Both the position numbers and the translations under genes were made by a program. Below, piece after piece: positions 7,849 through 19,115 of a stretch of DNA of 64,000 nucleotides (within the stretch, counting starts at the first letter, position 1; each line of letters starts with the position of its first letter). Source of the stretch: Duganella sp. BJB476 (GTDB taxonomy: Bacteria; Pseudomonadota; Gammaproteobacteria; Burkholderiales; Burkholderiaceae_D); the NCBI RefSeq assembly GCF_003416895.1, contig NZ_QVIO01000002.1:620001-684000 (forward strand). Direction: 5' to 3'. Below the pieces are notes generated by a model, which was given only the letters and a program-made list of their open reading frames with translations, was not told the origin of the DNA and did no database searches.

Positions 7849-8655
7849 ATGCACCCAATGCTCAACACGGCGATCAAAGCCGCCCGCCGCGCCGCCGCCG
7901 TCATCAACCGCGCGTCGTTCGACCTCGACCGCGTTATCGTCACCGAGAAAAACCACAAGGACTTCGTCACCGACGTCGACCAGGCGGCCGAACAGGCCAT
8001 CATCGAGGTGCTGTCCAAAGCTTATCCCGACCACGCCTTCCTGTGCGAAGAGTCGGGCCCGTCCAAGAACGCCAACGACGAGACTGAATACACCTGGATC
8101 ATCGACCCGCTCGATGGCACCACCAACTTCATGCACGGCTTCCCGCAATACTCGATCTCGATCGCGCTGTCGCAGCGCGGCGTGATCACCCAGGCCGTGA
8201 TCTACGACCCGGTGCGCAACGACCTGTTCACCGCGACCAAGGGCGCCGGCGCCTACCTGAACGACAAACGCATCCGCGTCACCAAGCTGGACCGCATCGC
8301 CAACGCGCTGCTGTCGACCGGCTACGTGGCCGGCAACGCCAAGGCGCTGGACGAATACCTGAAGATGTACGGCATCATGGCCGAACGCTGCCACGGCGTG
8401 CGCCGCCCGGGCAGCGCCGCGCTGGACCTGGCCTACGTGGCCGCCGGCCGTCTGGACGGCTTCTATGAAAAAGGCCTGAAGCCTTGGGATATCGCCGCCG
8501 GCGCCTTGATGGTGACGGAATCGGGCGGCATCGTCGGCGAGTTCAGCGGCGAGTCCGATTACCTGTACAAGGGCGACATCATCGCCGCCAGCCCGAAGAT
8601 CTTCGGCCAGATGGTTGGTTTGCTGTCGCAGTTCGGTGAGCAGCCAAAGGCATAA
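7849..8655 (+). CDS. suhB: Inositol monophosphatase family protein SuhB
   Basis: A 268-residue member of the inositol monophosphatase family (Mg-dependent phosphatase; in Enterobacteria SuhB also joins rRNA antitermination complexes). Metal-binding motifs are intact: Glu pair in FLCEESGP (about 67-68), [11 protein letters not shown] (86-93), and [15 protein letters not shown] near the C-terminus. A GHSMxP-like loop is replaced here by [14 protein letters not shown], as usual for SuhB. Its start ATG 7849 follows GGAAAAG. It ends 25 bp before a strong rho-independent terminator, so it is probably monocistronic. Confidence 0.93.
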   Translation: MHPMLNTAIKAARRAAAVINRASFDLDRVIVTEKNHKDFVTDVDQAAEQAIIEVLSKAYPDHAFLCEESGPSKNANDETEYTWIIDPLDGTTNFMHGFPQYSISIALSQRGVITQAVIYDPVRNDLFTATKGAGAYLNDKRIRVTKLDRIANALLSTGYVAGNAKALDEYLKMYGIMAERCHGVRRPGSAALDLAYVAAGRLDGFYEKGLKPWDIAAGALMVTESGGIVGEFSGESDYLYKGDIIAASPKIFGQMVGLLSQFGEQPKA

Positions 8656-8680
8656 TTAGTAAAAGTAGAATCTTTGTTAC

Positions 8681-8707
8681 AAAAAAAGGGAGCATACGCT
8701 CCCTTTT
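8681..8707 (+). terminator. Rho-independent terminator of suhB
   Basis: GGGAGC-ATAC-GCTCCC hairpin, flanked by seven A and followed by six T, so the A/T runs extend the stem. It lies just after the suhB stop. Confidence 0.85.
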
Positions 8708-8856
8708 TTATTTCCTGATTGAAATAATTAACAGACTTAGCTGTTATACTCAGGCCTGCGGCACTCTGACCAGTCCTTTAGCCGCAGTGTCATCCACTCC
8801 GATTGCCTGCGACTGGCGCCTCAAATGCGACAGGCCTATCTTAACAAAAAGTCATC

Positions 8857-10260
8857 ATGTCATTCTCTTCCCTCGGTTTGTCCGACGCTATCGTCCGCGC
8901 TGTTACCGAAGCCGGCTACACCTCGCCCACCCCTATTCAACAGCAGGCGATCCCTGCCGTTCTGAATGGCGGCGACCTGCTGGCAGGCGCACAAACCGGC
9001 ACCGGCAAGACCGCCGGCTTCACCCTGCCTATCCTGCACCGCCTGTCGACCGACGCCAAAGGCGCGGCGATCACCAGCAACACCACTGCCCGCCCGATCC
9101 GCGCGCTGATCCTGACCCCGACCCGCGAACTCGCGGCCCAGGTCGAGGAAAGCGTCCGCATCTACGGCAAGTACACCAAGCTGAACTCCACCGTGATCTT
9201 CGGCGGCGTCGGCATTAATCCGCAGATCAAGCAGCTCAAGCACGGCGTCGACATCCTGGTCGCCACCCCTGGCCGCCTGCTGGACCACATGGAACAGCGC
9301 ACCGTCAACCTGTCGCACGTGGAAATCCTGATCCTGGACGAAGCCGACCGCATGCTGGACATGGGCTTCATCCGCGACATCAAGAAAGTGCTGGCCGCGC
9401 TGCCGCCGAAACGCCAGAACCTGCTGTTCTCGGCCACCTTCTCGGACGAGATCAAGGCCCTGGCCGACGGCCTGCTGAACAAGCCAGCCATGATCGAAGT
9501 GGCGCGCCGCAATTCGGCGGTCGAAGTGATCGCCCAGCTGATCCACCCGGTCGACCGCGACAAGAAGCATCCGATGCTGTCGCACCTGATCAAATCGAAC
9601 AACTGGTCGCAGGTGCTGGTGTTCACCCGCACCAAGCATGGCGCCAACAAGCTGGTTGAACAGCTGGGCGGCGACGGCATCGGCGCGATGGCGATCCACG
9701 GCAACAAGAGCCAGTCGGCGCGCACCAAGGCGCTGTCCGAGTTCAAGGACAACAAGCTGCAAGTGCTGGTGGCCACCGACATCGCCGCGCGCGGTATCGA
9801 TATCGACCAGCTGCCGCACGTGGTCAACTACGACCTGCCGAACATTCCTGAAGACTATGTGCACCGCATCGGCCGTACCGGCCGCGCCGGCGCCACCGGC
9901 GAAGCGGTATCGCTGGTCTGCGTGGACGAGCACGACATGCTGAAGGACATCGAGAAGCTGATCAAGCAAACCCTGCCGCGTGAAGTGATCCCTGGCTTCG
10001 AGCCGGACCTGAACGCGCGCCCACAACCGGTGCAACTGCGCAGCGGCGGCCCTGGCCATCGCAACGGCGGTGGCGGCGGTGGCCGTAACGGCGGCGGACG
10101 CGGCAAACCAGCCGCAGCCGGCGCCAAGTCGGGCGGTGGTGGCGGCAACGGCGGCGGCAAGCCACGCGCGCCAGGCGCGCCGGCCGGCGGCGGTCCACGC
10201 ACCGGCACCAGCGCCCCGCGCTCGGCAGCCCAGCACCGCTCCGGCGGCCGCGGCCGATAA
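8857..10260 (+). CDS. rhlE: DEAD-box RNA helicase RhlE
   Basis: A 467-residue ATP-dependent RNA helicase. The Q motif region (FSSLGLSD ... YTSPTPIQ) is followed by Walker A AQTGTGKT (45-52), PTRELAAQ (88-95), DEAD (161-164), SAT in LLFSATF, and [10 protein letters not shown] in the second RecA domain. From about residue 390 the tail is Gly-, Arg- and Pro-rich (RGG-like), as in RhlE proteins, and likely binds RNA. It acts in ribosome assembly and RNA turnover, especially in the cold. The gene is followed by a strong terminator. The ATG at 8857 gives the standard family N-terminus, though its ribosome site is weak. Confidence 0.92.
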   Translation: MSFSSLGLSDAIVRAVTEAGYTSPTPIQQQAIPAVLNGGDLLAGAQTGTGKTAGFTLPILHRLSTDAKGAAITSNTTARPIRALILTPTRELAAQVEESVRIYGKYTKLNSTVIFGGVGINPQIKQLKHGVDILVATPGRLLDHMEQRTVNLSHVEILILDEADRMLDMGFIRDIKKVLAALPPKRQNLLFSATFSDEIKALADGLLNKPAMIEVARRNSAVEVIAQLIHPVDRDKKHPMLSHLIKSNNWSQVLVFTRTKHGANKLVEQLGGDGIGAMAIHGNKSQSARTKALSEFKDNKLQVLVATDIAARGIDIDQLPHVVNYDLPNIPEDYVHRIGRTGRAGATGEAVSLVCVDEHDMLKDIEKLIKQTLPREVIPGFEPDLNARPQPVQLRSGGPGHRNGGGGGGRNGGGRGKPAAAGAKSGGGGGNGGGKPRAPGAPAGGGPRTGTSAPRSAAQHRSGGRGR

Positions 10261-10274
10261 GCAGCTCCCCAACA

Positions 10275-10300
10275 AAACCACCTTCGGGTGGTTTTTTTTA
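10275..10300 (+). terminator. Rho-independent terminator of rhlE
   Basis: Perfect 8-bp stem AAACCACC / GGTGGTTT with a stable TTCG tetraloop, then a T run. It lies 14 bp after the rhlE stop. Confidence 0.9.
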
Positions 10301-10347
10301 TTTACGGTTACGATAGCGGCTGCCAGCCATTTCCCCCGGAGCCTGCC

Positions 10348-11127
10348 ATGCCCAAATTCGCCGCCAACCTGTCCATGCTGTTCAACGAAGCGCCCTTCCT
10401 GGAACGCTTCGCACTGGCCCGCGAGGCCGGCTTCGACGGCGTCGAATTCCTGTTCCCCTACGCCTACGAAGCCAAGCAGCTGGCTGAGCGCCTGCGCCGC
10501 CATCAACTGCAACTGGTGCTGTTCAACCTGCCCTGCGGCGACTGGAACGCGGGCGACCGCGGCATGGCCTGCGATCCGCGCCGCCAGGACGAGTTCCGCG
10601 CCGGCGTGCAAAGCGCGCTGGAATACGCGACCGAACTAGGCGCCCCGCGCCTGCACTGCATGGCCGGCAAGCTCCCGGCCGGCGTGGCGAAGGAGCGCGC
10701 CCACGCCACCTACGTCGACAACCTGCGCTACGCCGCCGCCGCGCTGGCGCCGCACGGCATCGAGCTGCTGATCGAACCGATCAACCACTACGACATGCCG
10801 GGCTACTTCCTCAACCACAGCAGGCAGGCGCTGGACATCATCGCCGAGACCGGCAGCCCGAATCTGTTCCTGCAGTACGACATCTATCACATGCAGCGCA
10901 TGGAGGGCGAACTGAGCAACACGATCCGCGCCCACCTGACTATGATCAAGCACATGCAGATCGCCGACACTCCCGGCCGCCACGAACCGGGCACCGGCGA
11001 GATCAACTACCGCCACCTGTTCCGCCACATCGACGCCATCGGCTACGACGGCTGGCTGGGCTGCGAATACCTGCCGGCCGGCGACACCATGGCCGGCCTG
11101 GGCTGGCGCCAGGCGCTGACCACCTGA
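10348..11127 (+). CDS. hyi: Hydroxypyruvate isomerase family protein
   Basis: A 259-residue TIM-barrel protein of the xylose isomerase-like/Hyi family, which interconverts hydroxypyruvate and tartronate semialdehyde (or related sugar acids in OtnI). Visible features are the N-terminal PKFAANLSMLFNE, the metal-binding Glu in ELLIEPINHYDMPG, the FLQYDIYHMQR strand (Asp and His ligands), HMQIADTPGRHEPGTGEI, and the final Glu in WLGCEYLPAG. The start at ATG 10348 follows CGGAG. The frame is open further 5' only into the rhlE terminator. No glyoxylate-pathway neighbours are present, so the exact substrate is open. Confidence 0.88.
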   Translation: MPKFAANLSMLFNEAPFLERFALAREAGFDGVEFLFPYAYEAKQLAERLRRHQLQLVLFNLPCGDWNAGDRGMACDPRRQDEFRAGVQSALEYATELGAPRLHCMAGKLPAGVAKERAHATYVDNLRYAAAALAPHGIELLIEPINHYDMPGYFLNHSRQALDIIAETGSPNLFLQYDIYHMQRMEGELSNTIRAHLTMIKHMQIADTPGRHEPGTGEINYRHLFRHIDAIGYDGWLGCEYLPAGDTMAGLGWRQALTT

Positions 11128-11196
11128 TCTGCGCATTCGCAACACGGAGCTTTTCAGCTGGGACAAAAATAGCTACACACTTTGTGGAGCGCGCCC

Positions 11197-11964
11197 ATGA
11201 AACTCACCCGTGCCTTGCTGATCCTCGGATTACTGGCCCTGCTCGGCGGCTGCGCCAGCAGCACGCCCCGGATGGCGGAGGTGCGCGCCTTCGCCGCCCA
11301 GTCGCCCAAGCTGGGCGCCTACCATGAATTGACCGAGCGCTACCGCTCCACCTACCAGCGCGAACAACCCTTCCTGAGCCCCACCGCCGACGCCCGCGAG
11401 CACCAGCTCGACATCCAGCGCCAGGCCGCCTGCGACGACTTCGTCAAGCTGCAAGCCGGCGTGCAGGCTTATATGCAGGCGCTGGGCCAGCTGGCCGGCG
11501 ACCGCCAGTACGACCTCGAGGACCAGGTCAAGTCCATGAGCGGCGGCATCAAGGCCTGGCCGGACAACGGCATCGACGATCGCCACGTCAACGCCTACGC
11601 CGGCCTGACGCGGCTGGTGGCGCGCGCCCTCACCCGGCCGGCGCAGGAAGCCGCAGTGCAGGAACTGATGCGCGACGGCCACCAGGCGATGCAGGAACTG
11701 CTGGGCGCCATGCGCACCCTGCTGCGCCTGTATGGCAAGACCAGCGACAACGAGGAGCGCATCGTGCTCGGCATGCTGGAGACCGAAATCCCCTTCCTCG
11801 ACGCCCGCCGCGACCGCCTGCTGCTGGCGCTGGCCAAGGCCCAGCAGCACGACCGGCAAACCGAATACCACCTGTTCGGCCTGCGCAACACGCTGGCGCA
11901 AAACAACCTGGCCGCCATCGAGCAGAGCCACCGCGCGCTGCTCAACCAGATCCCGCAAAAATAA
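11197..11964 (+). CDS. Predicted lipoprotein, function unknown
   Basis: A 255-residue protein with a clear lipoprotein signal (LLALLGGCASS, lipid-modified Cys at about residue 21). The mature part is almost entirely helical and rich in Gln, Arg and Glu, with no recognisable domain. ATG 11197 follows GTGGAG. It is followed after 18 bp by a small helical gene (11983-12408) and may be co-transcribed with it. The two may form an envelope-associated pair. I do not recognise the family. Confidence 0.75.
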   Translation: MKLTRALLILGLLALLGGCASSTPRMAEVRAFAAQSPKLGAYHELTERYRSTYQREQPFLSPTADAREHQLDIQRQAACDDFVKLQAGVQAYMQALGQLAGDRQYDLEDQVKSMSGGIKAWPDNGIDDRHVNAYAGLTRLVARALTRPAQEAAVQELMRDGHQAMQELLGAMRTLLRLYGKTSDNEERIVLGMLETEIPFLDARRDRLLLALAKAQQHDRQTEYHLFGLRNTLAQNNLAAIEQSHRALLNQIPQK

Positions 11965-11982
11965 ACCCAGCAAGGAGTTGCC

Positions 11983-12408
11983 ATGGCAGATCCCCACGAT
12001 ATCGAAGCGCTGGGCGACAGCCTGTCCGCCAGCGCCGACGCATTGCACGCGCAACTGATGCGCGCGCTGCGCAAGCGGGCGCCGGGCAGCGCGCCCGTCA
12101 TGACGCAAGGCACGGCGCAAGCGCTGTTTGAAAATGAAGTGCTGCTGCGCCAGCGCGCCAACAGCCTGTACCTGGACAGCGCCAAGCTGGCCGCCAGCGG
12201 CCTGGGCGGCGCCCAGCAGCAGCTGCTGGAACAGACCCGCCGCGCCCAGGACACCGTCGCCCGCATCGACAAGGTGAAGGACCTGGTCGACCTCTCCGCC
12301 GAACTGCTGTCGCTGGGCGCGGCGGTCGCCAGCGGCAAGCCGGAACGCATCGTCACGCCGCTGGAAAAACTCAAGCACCACCTGGACGCGCTGGCCCCGC
12401 CGGACTGA
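11983..12408 (+). CDS. Small helical protein, function unknown
   Basis: A 141-residue predicted cytoplasmic, mostly helical protein without signal or membrane segment (starts ADPHDIEALGDSLS). It begins seven bases after AAGGAG, 18 bp downstream of the lipoprotein gene. The composition (many Ala, Leu, Gln and Lys) fits a coiled-coil accessory protein. No known domain was recognised. Confidence 0.68.
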   Translation: MADPHDIEALGDSLSASADALHAQLMRALRKRAPGSAPVMTQGTAQALFENEVLLRQRANSLYLDSAKLAASGLGGAQQQLLEQTRRAQDTVARIDKVKDLVDLSAELLSLGAAVASGKPERIVTPLEKLKHHLDALAPPD

Positions 12409-12481
12409 GGCCGAGGTTCAAGCCGGCCCGCGCCGAACAAAATCGCGCCGCGCCGGTCCAATGCCGTAAGGAGTACGCGGC

Positions 12482-12856
12482 ATGAACGGACTCGATGACC
12501 ATCAATGGACGGCCTTGCAGGCGCGGCTGGAGCGCGCGCGCGCCGCCCTGCTGAGCCAGCTGGCGGACGATCTCGACCGCAGTGCCGACGTGCGCGCGCC
12601 GCCGCCGCACGAGGCCGAAGCGTCGCCGGCCGACAACGCCAGCCAGCGCACCCTCAACGCGCTGGTGCACGAGGCGGCCGAACACACGGCGCGCCAGTTG
12701 CACATTGTGCGCCACGCGCTGGCCAAGTTCGATGACCACAGTTATGGATTGTGCGAGCACTGCGGCGAGTTGATCGGCTATTCGCGCCTGAACGCGCGGC
12801 CGGAAGCGCGGCTATGCATCACCTGCCAGACACGGCAGGAACAGCGCCGCCGCTAA
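12482..12856 (+). CDS. DksA/TraR-family C4 zinc-finger protein
   Basis: A 124-residue protein with an N-terminal helical hairpin (about residues 5-75) and a C-terminal four-Cys zinc finger (YGLCEHCGELI ... RLCITCQTRQ). This is the DksA/TraR architecture, shorter than DksA (about 150 residues). Such proteins can enter the RNA polymerase secondary channel and modulate transcription under stress. The start at ATG 12482 follows AAGGAG. It lies downstream of the unknown pair at 11197-12408 and converges on the gene at 12872-13234 with only 15 bp between stops. Confidence 0.82.
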   Translation: MNGLDDHQWTALQARLERARAALLSQLADDLDRSADVRAPPPHEAEASPADNASQRTLNALVHEAAEHTARQLHIVRHALAKFDDHSYGLCEHCGELIGYSRLNARPEARLCITCQTRQEQRRR

Positions 12857-12871
12857 ATTCAGTCGCCCGGT

Positions 12872-13234
12872 TCAGCCAGCCTCCAGCCAGGGCTGGCTGC
12901 GGATCTTGGCCACCTGCCGCTGCGCCAGCAAGCGCCACAGTTGCAGCGCGTCGGCCTGCGCCAGCGCCGTCATCACCCGCGGGCCGGCCAGCGCGATTTC
13001 GCAATCGCGGTCCGACCATTCGGCAAAGCGCACCCCGCCGCCGGTGGACACCTCGACTTCGTACATCAAGCCGTCGTCATAACCGAAGCGCAGCACGGCG
13101 CTGCCCGGGCCGCCGTCAGGACTGGCGGTCTTGCCGCTGTAGACATCCGCCAGCACCGCCGCCATCTGCGCTTCGGACGGCGCCGCCACATCGCGGCCGT
13201 CTGGACGAGTGAGCACTACCCATGCCTGTGCCAT
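12872..13234 (-). CDS. Conserved small protein, function unknown
   Basis: A 120-residue cytoplasmic protein. It has a beta-rich middle (VLRFGYDDGLMYEVEVSTGG) and an Ala/Leu-rich helical end. ATG 13234 follows AGGGGG at good spacing. No domain was recognised. It is transcribed away from the c-di-GMP operon at 13471 and shares the 236-bp upstream region with it. Confidence 0.65.
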   Translation of the reverse strand: MAQAWVVLTRPDGRDVAAPSEAQMAAVLADVYSGKTASPDGGPGSAVLRFGYDDGLMYEVEVSTGGGVRFAEWSDRDCEIALAGPRVMTALAQADALQLWRLLAQRQVAKIRSQPWLEAG

Positions 13235-13415
13235 TGCCGCATCCCCCTATCAAAACGCGTTATTCCGACGGGTGCCAGGTTTTTTTATTGTAGCGACTAT
13301 CATACCCAAAATTGCCGCCAGCGCTGGCTTAGTCCCCAATAAGCAACAACCCCGCGCAAATCGGCGGGCGGCAAAAAAAGCTGCGTGCATGCACGCCACA
13401 AAACTGGTGTGGCCG

Positions 13416-13421
13416 TATAAT
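13416..13421 (+). promoter_or_regulatory. Possible -10 box (TATAAT) of the EAL-REC operon
   Basis: A perfect TATAAT lies 50 bp before the preferred start at 13471. No clear -35 is seen at 16-18 bp, so it may be activator-dependent. A transcript starting just after it would exclude the upstream ATG at 13426 as start codon. The 13235-13470 gap holds nothing else recognised. Confidence 0.35.
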
Positions 13422-13470
13422 CGATTTGGGTTTTCGATATCTAGAAGCTATTAATTCGCTAGGCGCGCCC

Positions 13471-15147
13471 ATGCATGCAGCACCGCAAACGCACGATGTC
13501 CCGCCCGTGACGGTCGCTCCGGACCTGCCGTTTCTCCACGCGCTGGAGCAGGCGCTGGCGCAAGACCAGCTGCGCCTGCTATACCAGCCGCTGGTGGACT
13601 TGCAGAGCGGCGCCGTGGTCAGCCTGGAAGCGCTGGTGCGCTGGCAACATCCCGAACGCGGCCTGCTGTCGGCCCACGCCTTCCTGCCGCAGGCCGAGGC
13701 GGCCGGCATGACGGCCGCCATCGGCCACTGGGTGTTGCGGCGCGCCTGCGGCGACCTGCAAGCCTGGCGCCGCGGCGGCCAGAACGACTTGCGGGTGGCG
13801 ATCAATGTCTCGCCCAGCCAGTTCCGCGATCCCGGCTTCGGCGCCGCCGTCGCCGCCATGCTGGACGACTACGCCATCACCCCCGCCGCGCTGACCTTGG
13901 AAATCACCGAGGTCGCGCTGACCGAAGCCGGCGCCGCCTGCGATGACGTGCTGGCCGGCTTCAAGACGCGCGGCCTGAACTTGACCCTGGACGACTTCGG
14001 CACCGGCCACGGCTCGCTCAGCAGCCTGAAACGCTATCCCTTCGACGCCATCAAGATCGACGCCGACTTCATCCGCAACGTGGTGGCCGACAGCCACGAC
14101 GCCGCCATGGCCAAGAGCATCATCGCCATGGGCCACAACCTGGGCATGAAGGTGGTGGCCGAGGGCGTAGAGACGGAAGCCCAGTGCGACTTCCTGCGCC
14201 GCAATATGTGCGACCAGATCCAGGGCTATTTCTTCGCGCCGCCGCTGGCCTCGACCGAGCTGCACCAGCTGCTGGCCAGCGGCCGCGCGCTGCCGGAGCA
14301 CCTGCTGCGCATGCACCGGCCGCCGCGCCGCCTGCTGCTGGTGGACGACGAGCCCAACATCCTGGCCGCGCTCAAGCGCCTGCTGCGCGGCGACCAGTAC
14401 CAGATCTACACCGCCAACGACGGCCCGCAGGGCCTGGCCGTGCTGGCCGAGCATCCGGTCGACGTCATCGTCTCCGACCAGCGCATGCCCGGCATGCTGG
14501 GCGCCGACTTCCTGCGCAAGGCCAGGGAGCTGGTGCCGGATACCATACGCATCATGCTGTCCGGCTACACCGAGCTGCAATCGGTGACCGACGCCGTCAA
14601 CGAAGGCGCGATCTACAAATTCCTCACCAAGCCGTGGGAAGACGAGCAGCTGCGCGGGCATATCGCCGAATCGTTCCGGGTCAAGGAAATCGCCGACGAC
14701 AACCAGCGCCTGCACCTCGAAGTGCGCAGCGCCAACCAGGAACTGGCGGCCGCCAACCGCCGCATGGAACAGCTCCTGCAGGAAAAGCAGCGCCAGATCA
14801 GCCGCGACGAGATCAGCCTGAACGTCGCGCGCGAACTGCTGCAACACCTGCCGCTGGCGGTGATCGGCATGGACGACTCCGGCATGATCGCCTTCATCAA
14901 CGCCGCCGCCGCCTGCCTGTTCCGCTACAGCGGCGCGCTGCTCGGCAACGAGGCCTGCCACGTGCTGCCCGAGCTGTTCCCGGCCGACGGCGCCGAGGCC
15001 CAGGCCCAAACTGGCAGCGGCCAGCCCCGCCACCACCTGGCCGACATCGGCGGCCAGAGCTACGTCGTCATGTGCTACCCGATGGGCGAGCACTCGGCCT
15101 CGCGCGGCAGCCTGATCACCCTGAGCAAAATGGAGACCGATCGATGA
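13471..15147 (+). CDS. EAL-REC-PAS protein (c-di-GMP phosphodiesterase, response regulator)
   Basis: About 558 residues from ATG 13471. An EAL domain comes first. It keeps the literal motif SLEALVRWQHP, INVSPSQF, EITEVALTE, DDFGTGHGSL, IKID, VVAEGVET and QGYFFAPPL, so catalytic and metal residues look complete and c-di-GMP hydrolysis is expected. A REC domain follows (LLLVDDEPNI, VSDQRMPGM, FLTKPWED), then a coiled coil and a short PAS-like end. EAL before REC is the reverse of the common order. An alternative ATG at 13426 lies at the predicted transcript start. It is the first gene of six that each overlap by ATGA. Confidence 0.88.
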   Translation: MHAAPQTHDVPPVTVAPDLPFLHALEQALAQDQLRLLYQPLVDLQSGAVVSLEALVRWQHPERGLLSAHAFLPQAEAAGMTAAIGHWVLRRACGDLQAWRRGGQNDLRVAINVSPSQFRDPGFGAAVAAMLDDYAITPAALTLEITEVALTEAGAACDDVLAGFKTRGLNLTLDDFGTGHGSLSSLKRYPFDAIKIDADFIRNVVADSHDAAMAKSIIAMGHNLGMKVVAEGVETEAQCDFLRRNMCDQIQGYFFAPPLASTELHQLLASGRALPEHLLRMHRPPRRLLLVDDEPNILAALKRLLRGDQYQIYTANDGPQGLAVLAEHPVDVIVSDQRMPGMLGADFLRKARELVPDTIRIMLSGYTELQSVTDAVNEGAIYKFLTKPWEDEQLRGHIAESFRVKEIADDNQRLHLEVRSANQELAAANRRMEQLLQEKQRQISRDEISLNVARELLQHLPLAVIGMDDSGMIAFINAAAACLFRYSGALLGNEACHVLPELFPADGAEAQAQTGSGQPRHHLADIGGQSYVVMCYPMGEHSASRGSLITLSKMETDR

Positions 15148-15476
15148 GCGTCACCGCCCACCCCAACGAAATCGGCCTGGAGCAAGCCGTCGAAGGCATG
15201 ACGCTGGCCGCCGCCCTGCTGGACGCCCACGGCGGCGTGCTGCTGCCGCAGGACGCCACGCTGACCACCGCCACGCTGGCCTCGCTGCGCCGGCGCGGCA
15301 TCGAGCGCTGCGTGGTCTGGAGCGCGGCCGACGCGCCCGATCCGGCCGCGCTGGCCCGTGCCCGCGCGCTGCAACTGGCGCGGCTCGACCGGTTGTTCCG
15401 CCACAGCGCCGACAGCGACGGCGGCGCCGCGCTGCTGCAACGCCTGCGCGCCTACCGCGAGGGACCGCCAGCATGA
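15144..15476 (+). CDS. Stand-alone small domain protein of the HD-GYP-associated type
   Basis: A 110-residue soluble protein. Residues 10-55 follow the pattern LEQAVEGMTLAAALLDAHGG, VLLPQ, then LRRRGIERCVVW, which matches the small domain usually attached to HD-GYP proteins (PGM-hydrophobic-x-DG-LLL ... GI). The same pattern occurs at the C-terminus of the HD-GYP-like protein encoded at 17787-19115 in this operon. Its start overlaps the previous stop by ATGA and its stop overlaps the HDOD gene start in the same way, so it is strictly co-translated. It may be an adaptor or regulator for the HD-type partners. Function unknown. Confidence 0.75.
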   Translation: MSVTAHPNEIGLEQAVEGMTLAAALLDAHGGVLLPQDATLTTATLASLRRRGIERCVVWSAADAPDPAALARARALQLARLDRLFRHSADSDGGAALLQRLRAYREGPPA

Positions 15477-16302
15477 CCGCCGACGACATCATCAAGGCGG
15501 TGCGCGACCTGCCCTCGCTGCCGGCGGTGGTCAACGAACTGCTGGCCAGCATGGACCAGGACGACATCGACACCCACGCGCTGGCCGCCAAGATCACGCT
15601 CGACCAGGCGCTCACCGCCAAGACGCTGCGCCTGGCCAACTCCTCGTTCTACGGCATGCCGTCCAAGGTCACCTCGATCCAGCAGGCGATCTCGGTGCTG
15701 GGCTTCCACGCCATCCGCACCCTGGTGACGGCCTGCTCGGTGACCGAGAGCTTCAAGCCGGCGCCCGGCAACCAGTTCGACTTCCCGGCCTTCTGGCGCC
15801 ACTCGATCGCCAGCGCGGTGTGCGCGCGCGTGCTGGCGCCGCATGTGCGCCTGAACCCTGACACCGCCTTCACCGCCGGCCTGTTGCACGACCTCGGCAC
15901 GCTGGTGCTGGCCACCCGCTTCCCCGACGACTACCGCCGCGTGCACGAGTACCGCCGCCAGCACGACTGCACCGCCGCGCCGGCCCAGCTGGCCGTGTTC
16001 GGCATCGACCACGCCACGGTCGGCAGCGCGCTGGCCAAGCACTGGAAGTTCCCGGCGACTATCCAGGCCGCCGTCGCCGACCACCACCGCGCCGCCGACA
16101 GCAAGCCGGCCACGCTGTCGAGCGTGATCTACGCGGCCAACATCCTGGCCCACGCGCTCGACCTGTCGGGCCAGGAGGACGACCAGGTGCCGCCGCTGTC
16201 GCTGGCCGCGTGGCAGGCGCTGGGCCTGAGCGACGCCGCCTGGGCCGGCGTGTTCGCCGAGACCGAACAGCTGTTCGAAACCATGTGCAAGATGCTGACG
16301 AC

Positions 16303-16306
<4 letters not shown>
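15473..16306 (+). CDS. HDOD domain protein
   Basis: A 277-residue HDOD (HD-related output domain) protein. The N-terminal LPSLPAVVNELL and LTAKTLRLANSSFYG are followed by the characteristic SIQQAISVLGFHAIRTLV. The degenerate HD pair is in FTAGLLHDLGTLVL, and VADHHRAADS lies near the end. HDOD proteins are usually non-enzymatic scaffolds in signalling. The gene starts and ends with ATGA overlaps, placing it firmly between the small domain protein and the histidine kinase. It probably links phosphorelay and c-di-GMP proteins of the cluster. Confidence 0.9.
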
Positions 16307-17786
<1,480 letters not shown>

Positions 17787-17790
<4 letters not shown>

Positions 17791-19115
17791 GCAGCGTGCT
17801 GTCCGCCGCGGCCGCGCCGGCCACCGTCGCCACGCTGCTGTGCGTGGACGACGAGCCCAACATCCTGTCCTCGCTGCGGCGCCTGTTCCGCCCGGCCGGC
17901 TACCGCGTGCTGCTGGCCGAGAGCGGCGCGCTCGGCCTGGAGGTGCTGGAGAAGGAGCAGGTCGACCTGGTGATCTCCGACATGCGCATGCCGGAAATGA
18001 ACGGCGCCCAGTTCCTGGCCCAGGTCAAGGCGCGCTGGCCCGACACCATGCGCCTGCTGCTGACCGGCTATTCCGACATCCAGTCGATCCAGGACGCCAT
18101 CAACTGCGGCGAGATCTACCGCTACATCACCAAGCCGTGGGAAGACGGCGACATGCTGCTGCTGGTGCGCCACGCGCTGGAGCGGCGCCAGCTGGAGCAG
18201 GAGAAGGTGCGGCTGGAAGCGCTGACCCTGCGCCAGAACGAGGAACTGAAGACGCTCAACCAGAGCCTGGAAGCCAAGGTCGAGGCGCGCACCCGCCAGC
18301 TCAAGGCCGAGCACGAGGCGACCACCTCCGCCAACAACAAGCTCAAGCGTAACTTCGTCACCACCATCAAGATTTTTTCCAGCATGATCGAGCTGCGGGC
18401 GCACAACCGGCCCGGCCACGCGCGCCTGGTGGCAGAGCTGGCGCGCCAGCTGGCGGTGCGGCTGGAGCTGGACGCGCGCGAGACCCAGGAAATCTTCATC
18501 GCCGCGCTGCTGCACGACATCGGCAAGATCGGCTTTTCCGACGAACTGCTGCAAACCCCGTTGACCATGCTGCACGGCGAATCGCTGGGCCTGTTCCGCA
18601 AGCATCCGCAGCGCGCCGCCGAACTGCTGATGCCGCTGGAGGACTTGCGCGGCAGCGCCGCCATCCTGCGCGGCCAGCTGGAGCGCTTCGACGGCAACGG
18701 CTTCCCGGACGGCCTGGCCGGCCTGGCGATCCCGCTGGGCGCGCGCATCCTGGCGCTGGCGGCCGACTACTACAACCTGCAACAGGGGGCGATGGTGCAG
18801 CGCCACCTGCGGCCGGAGGAAGCCAAGACGCTGATCCTCGACGCCAGCGGCAAGCGCTACGATCCCAACGTGGTGACGGCGTTCCGCCAGATCATCGACG
18901 GCGGCGCCGACACCGGCGCCGGGGTCGAAGTGCTGTCCGGCGAACTGCTGCCCGGCATGGTGCTGGCGCGCGACCTGATCAGCCGCGACGGCCTGATGCT
19001 GCTGTCGGTCGAGCACGTGCTGGACGCCCGCATGATCCAGCAGGTGCAGGACTTCGAGACCAAGGCCGGCGGCCGGCTGTCGATCTGGATCCGCAATCCC
19101 AAGGGGGACGCATGA
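17787..19115 (+). CDS. REC protein with degenerate HD-GYP domain
   Basis: A 442-residue response regulator. REC at about residues 15-130 (LLCVDDEPNI, ISDMRMPEM, ITKPWED). A coiled coil leads to an HD-GYP-like domain: HDIGKIGF and KHPQRAAELL are kept, but the HHExxDGxGYP signature is replaced by QLERFDGNGFP, losing both His and the Tyr, and VADxYDA is AADYYNL. c-di-GMP hydrolysis is therefore doubtful. The last about 55 residues form the small PGMVLARD-type domain also found alone in the 110-residue protein of this operon. Both ends overlap neighbours by ATGA. Confidence 0.88.

Noticed and set aside
13426..13470. ATG at 13426 as start of the EAL-REC gene
   Set aside because: It lies 5 bp after TATAAT, at the likely transcript start, and has no ribosome site.
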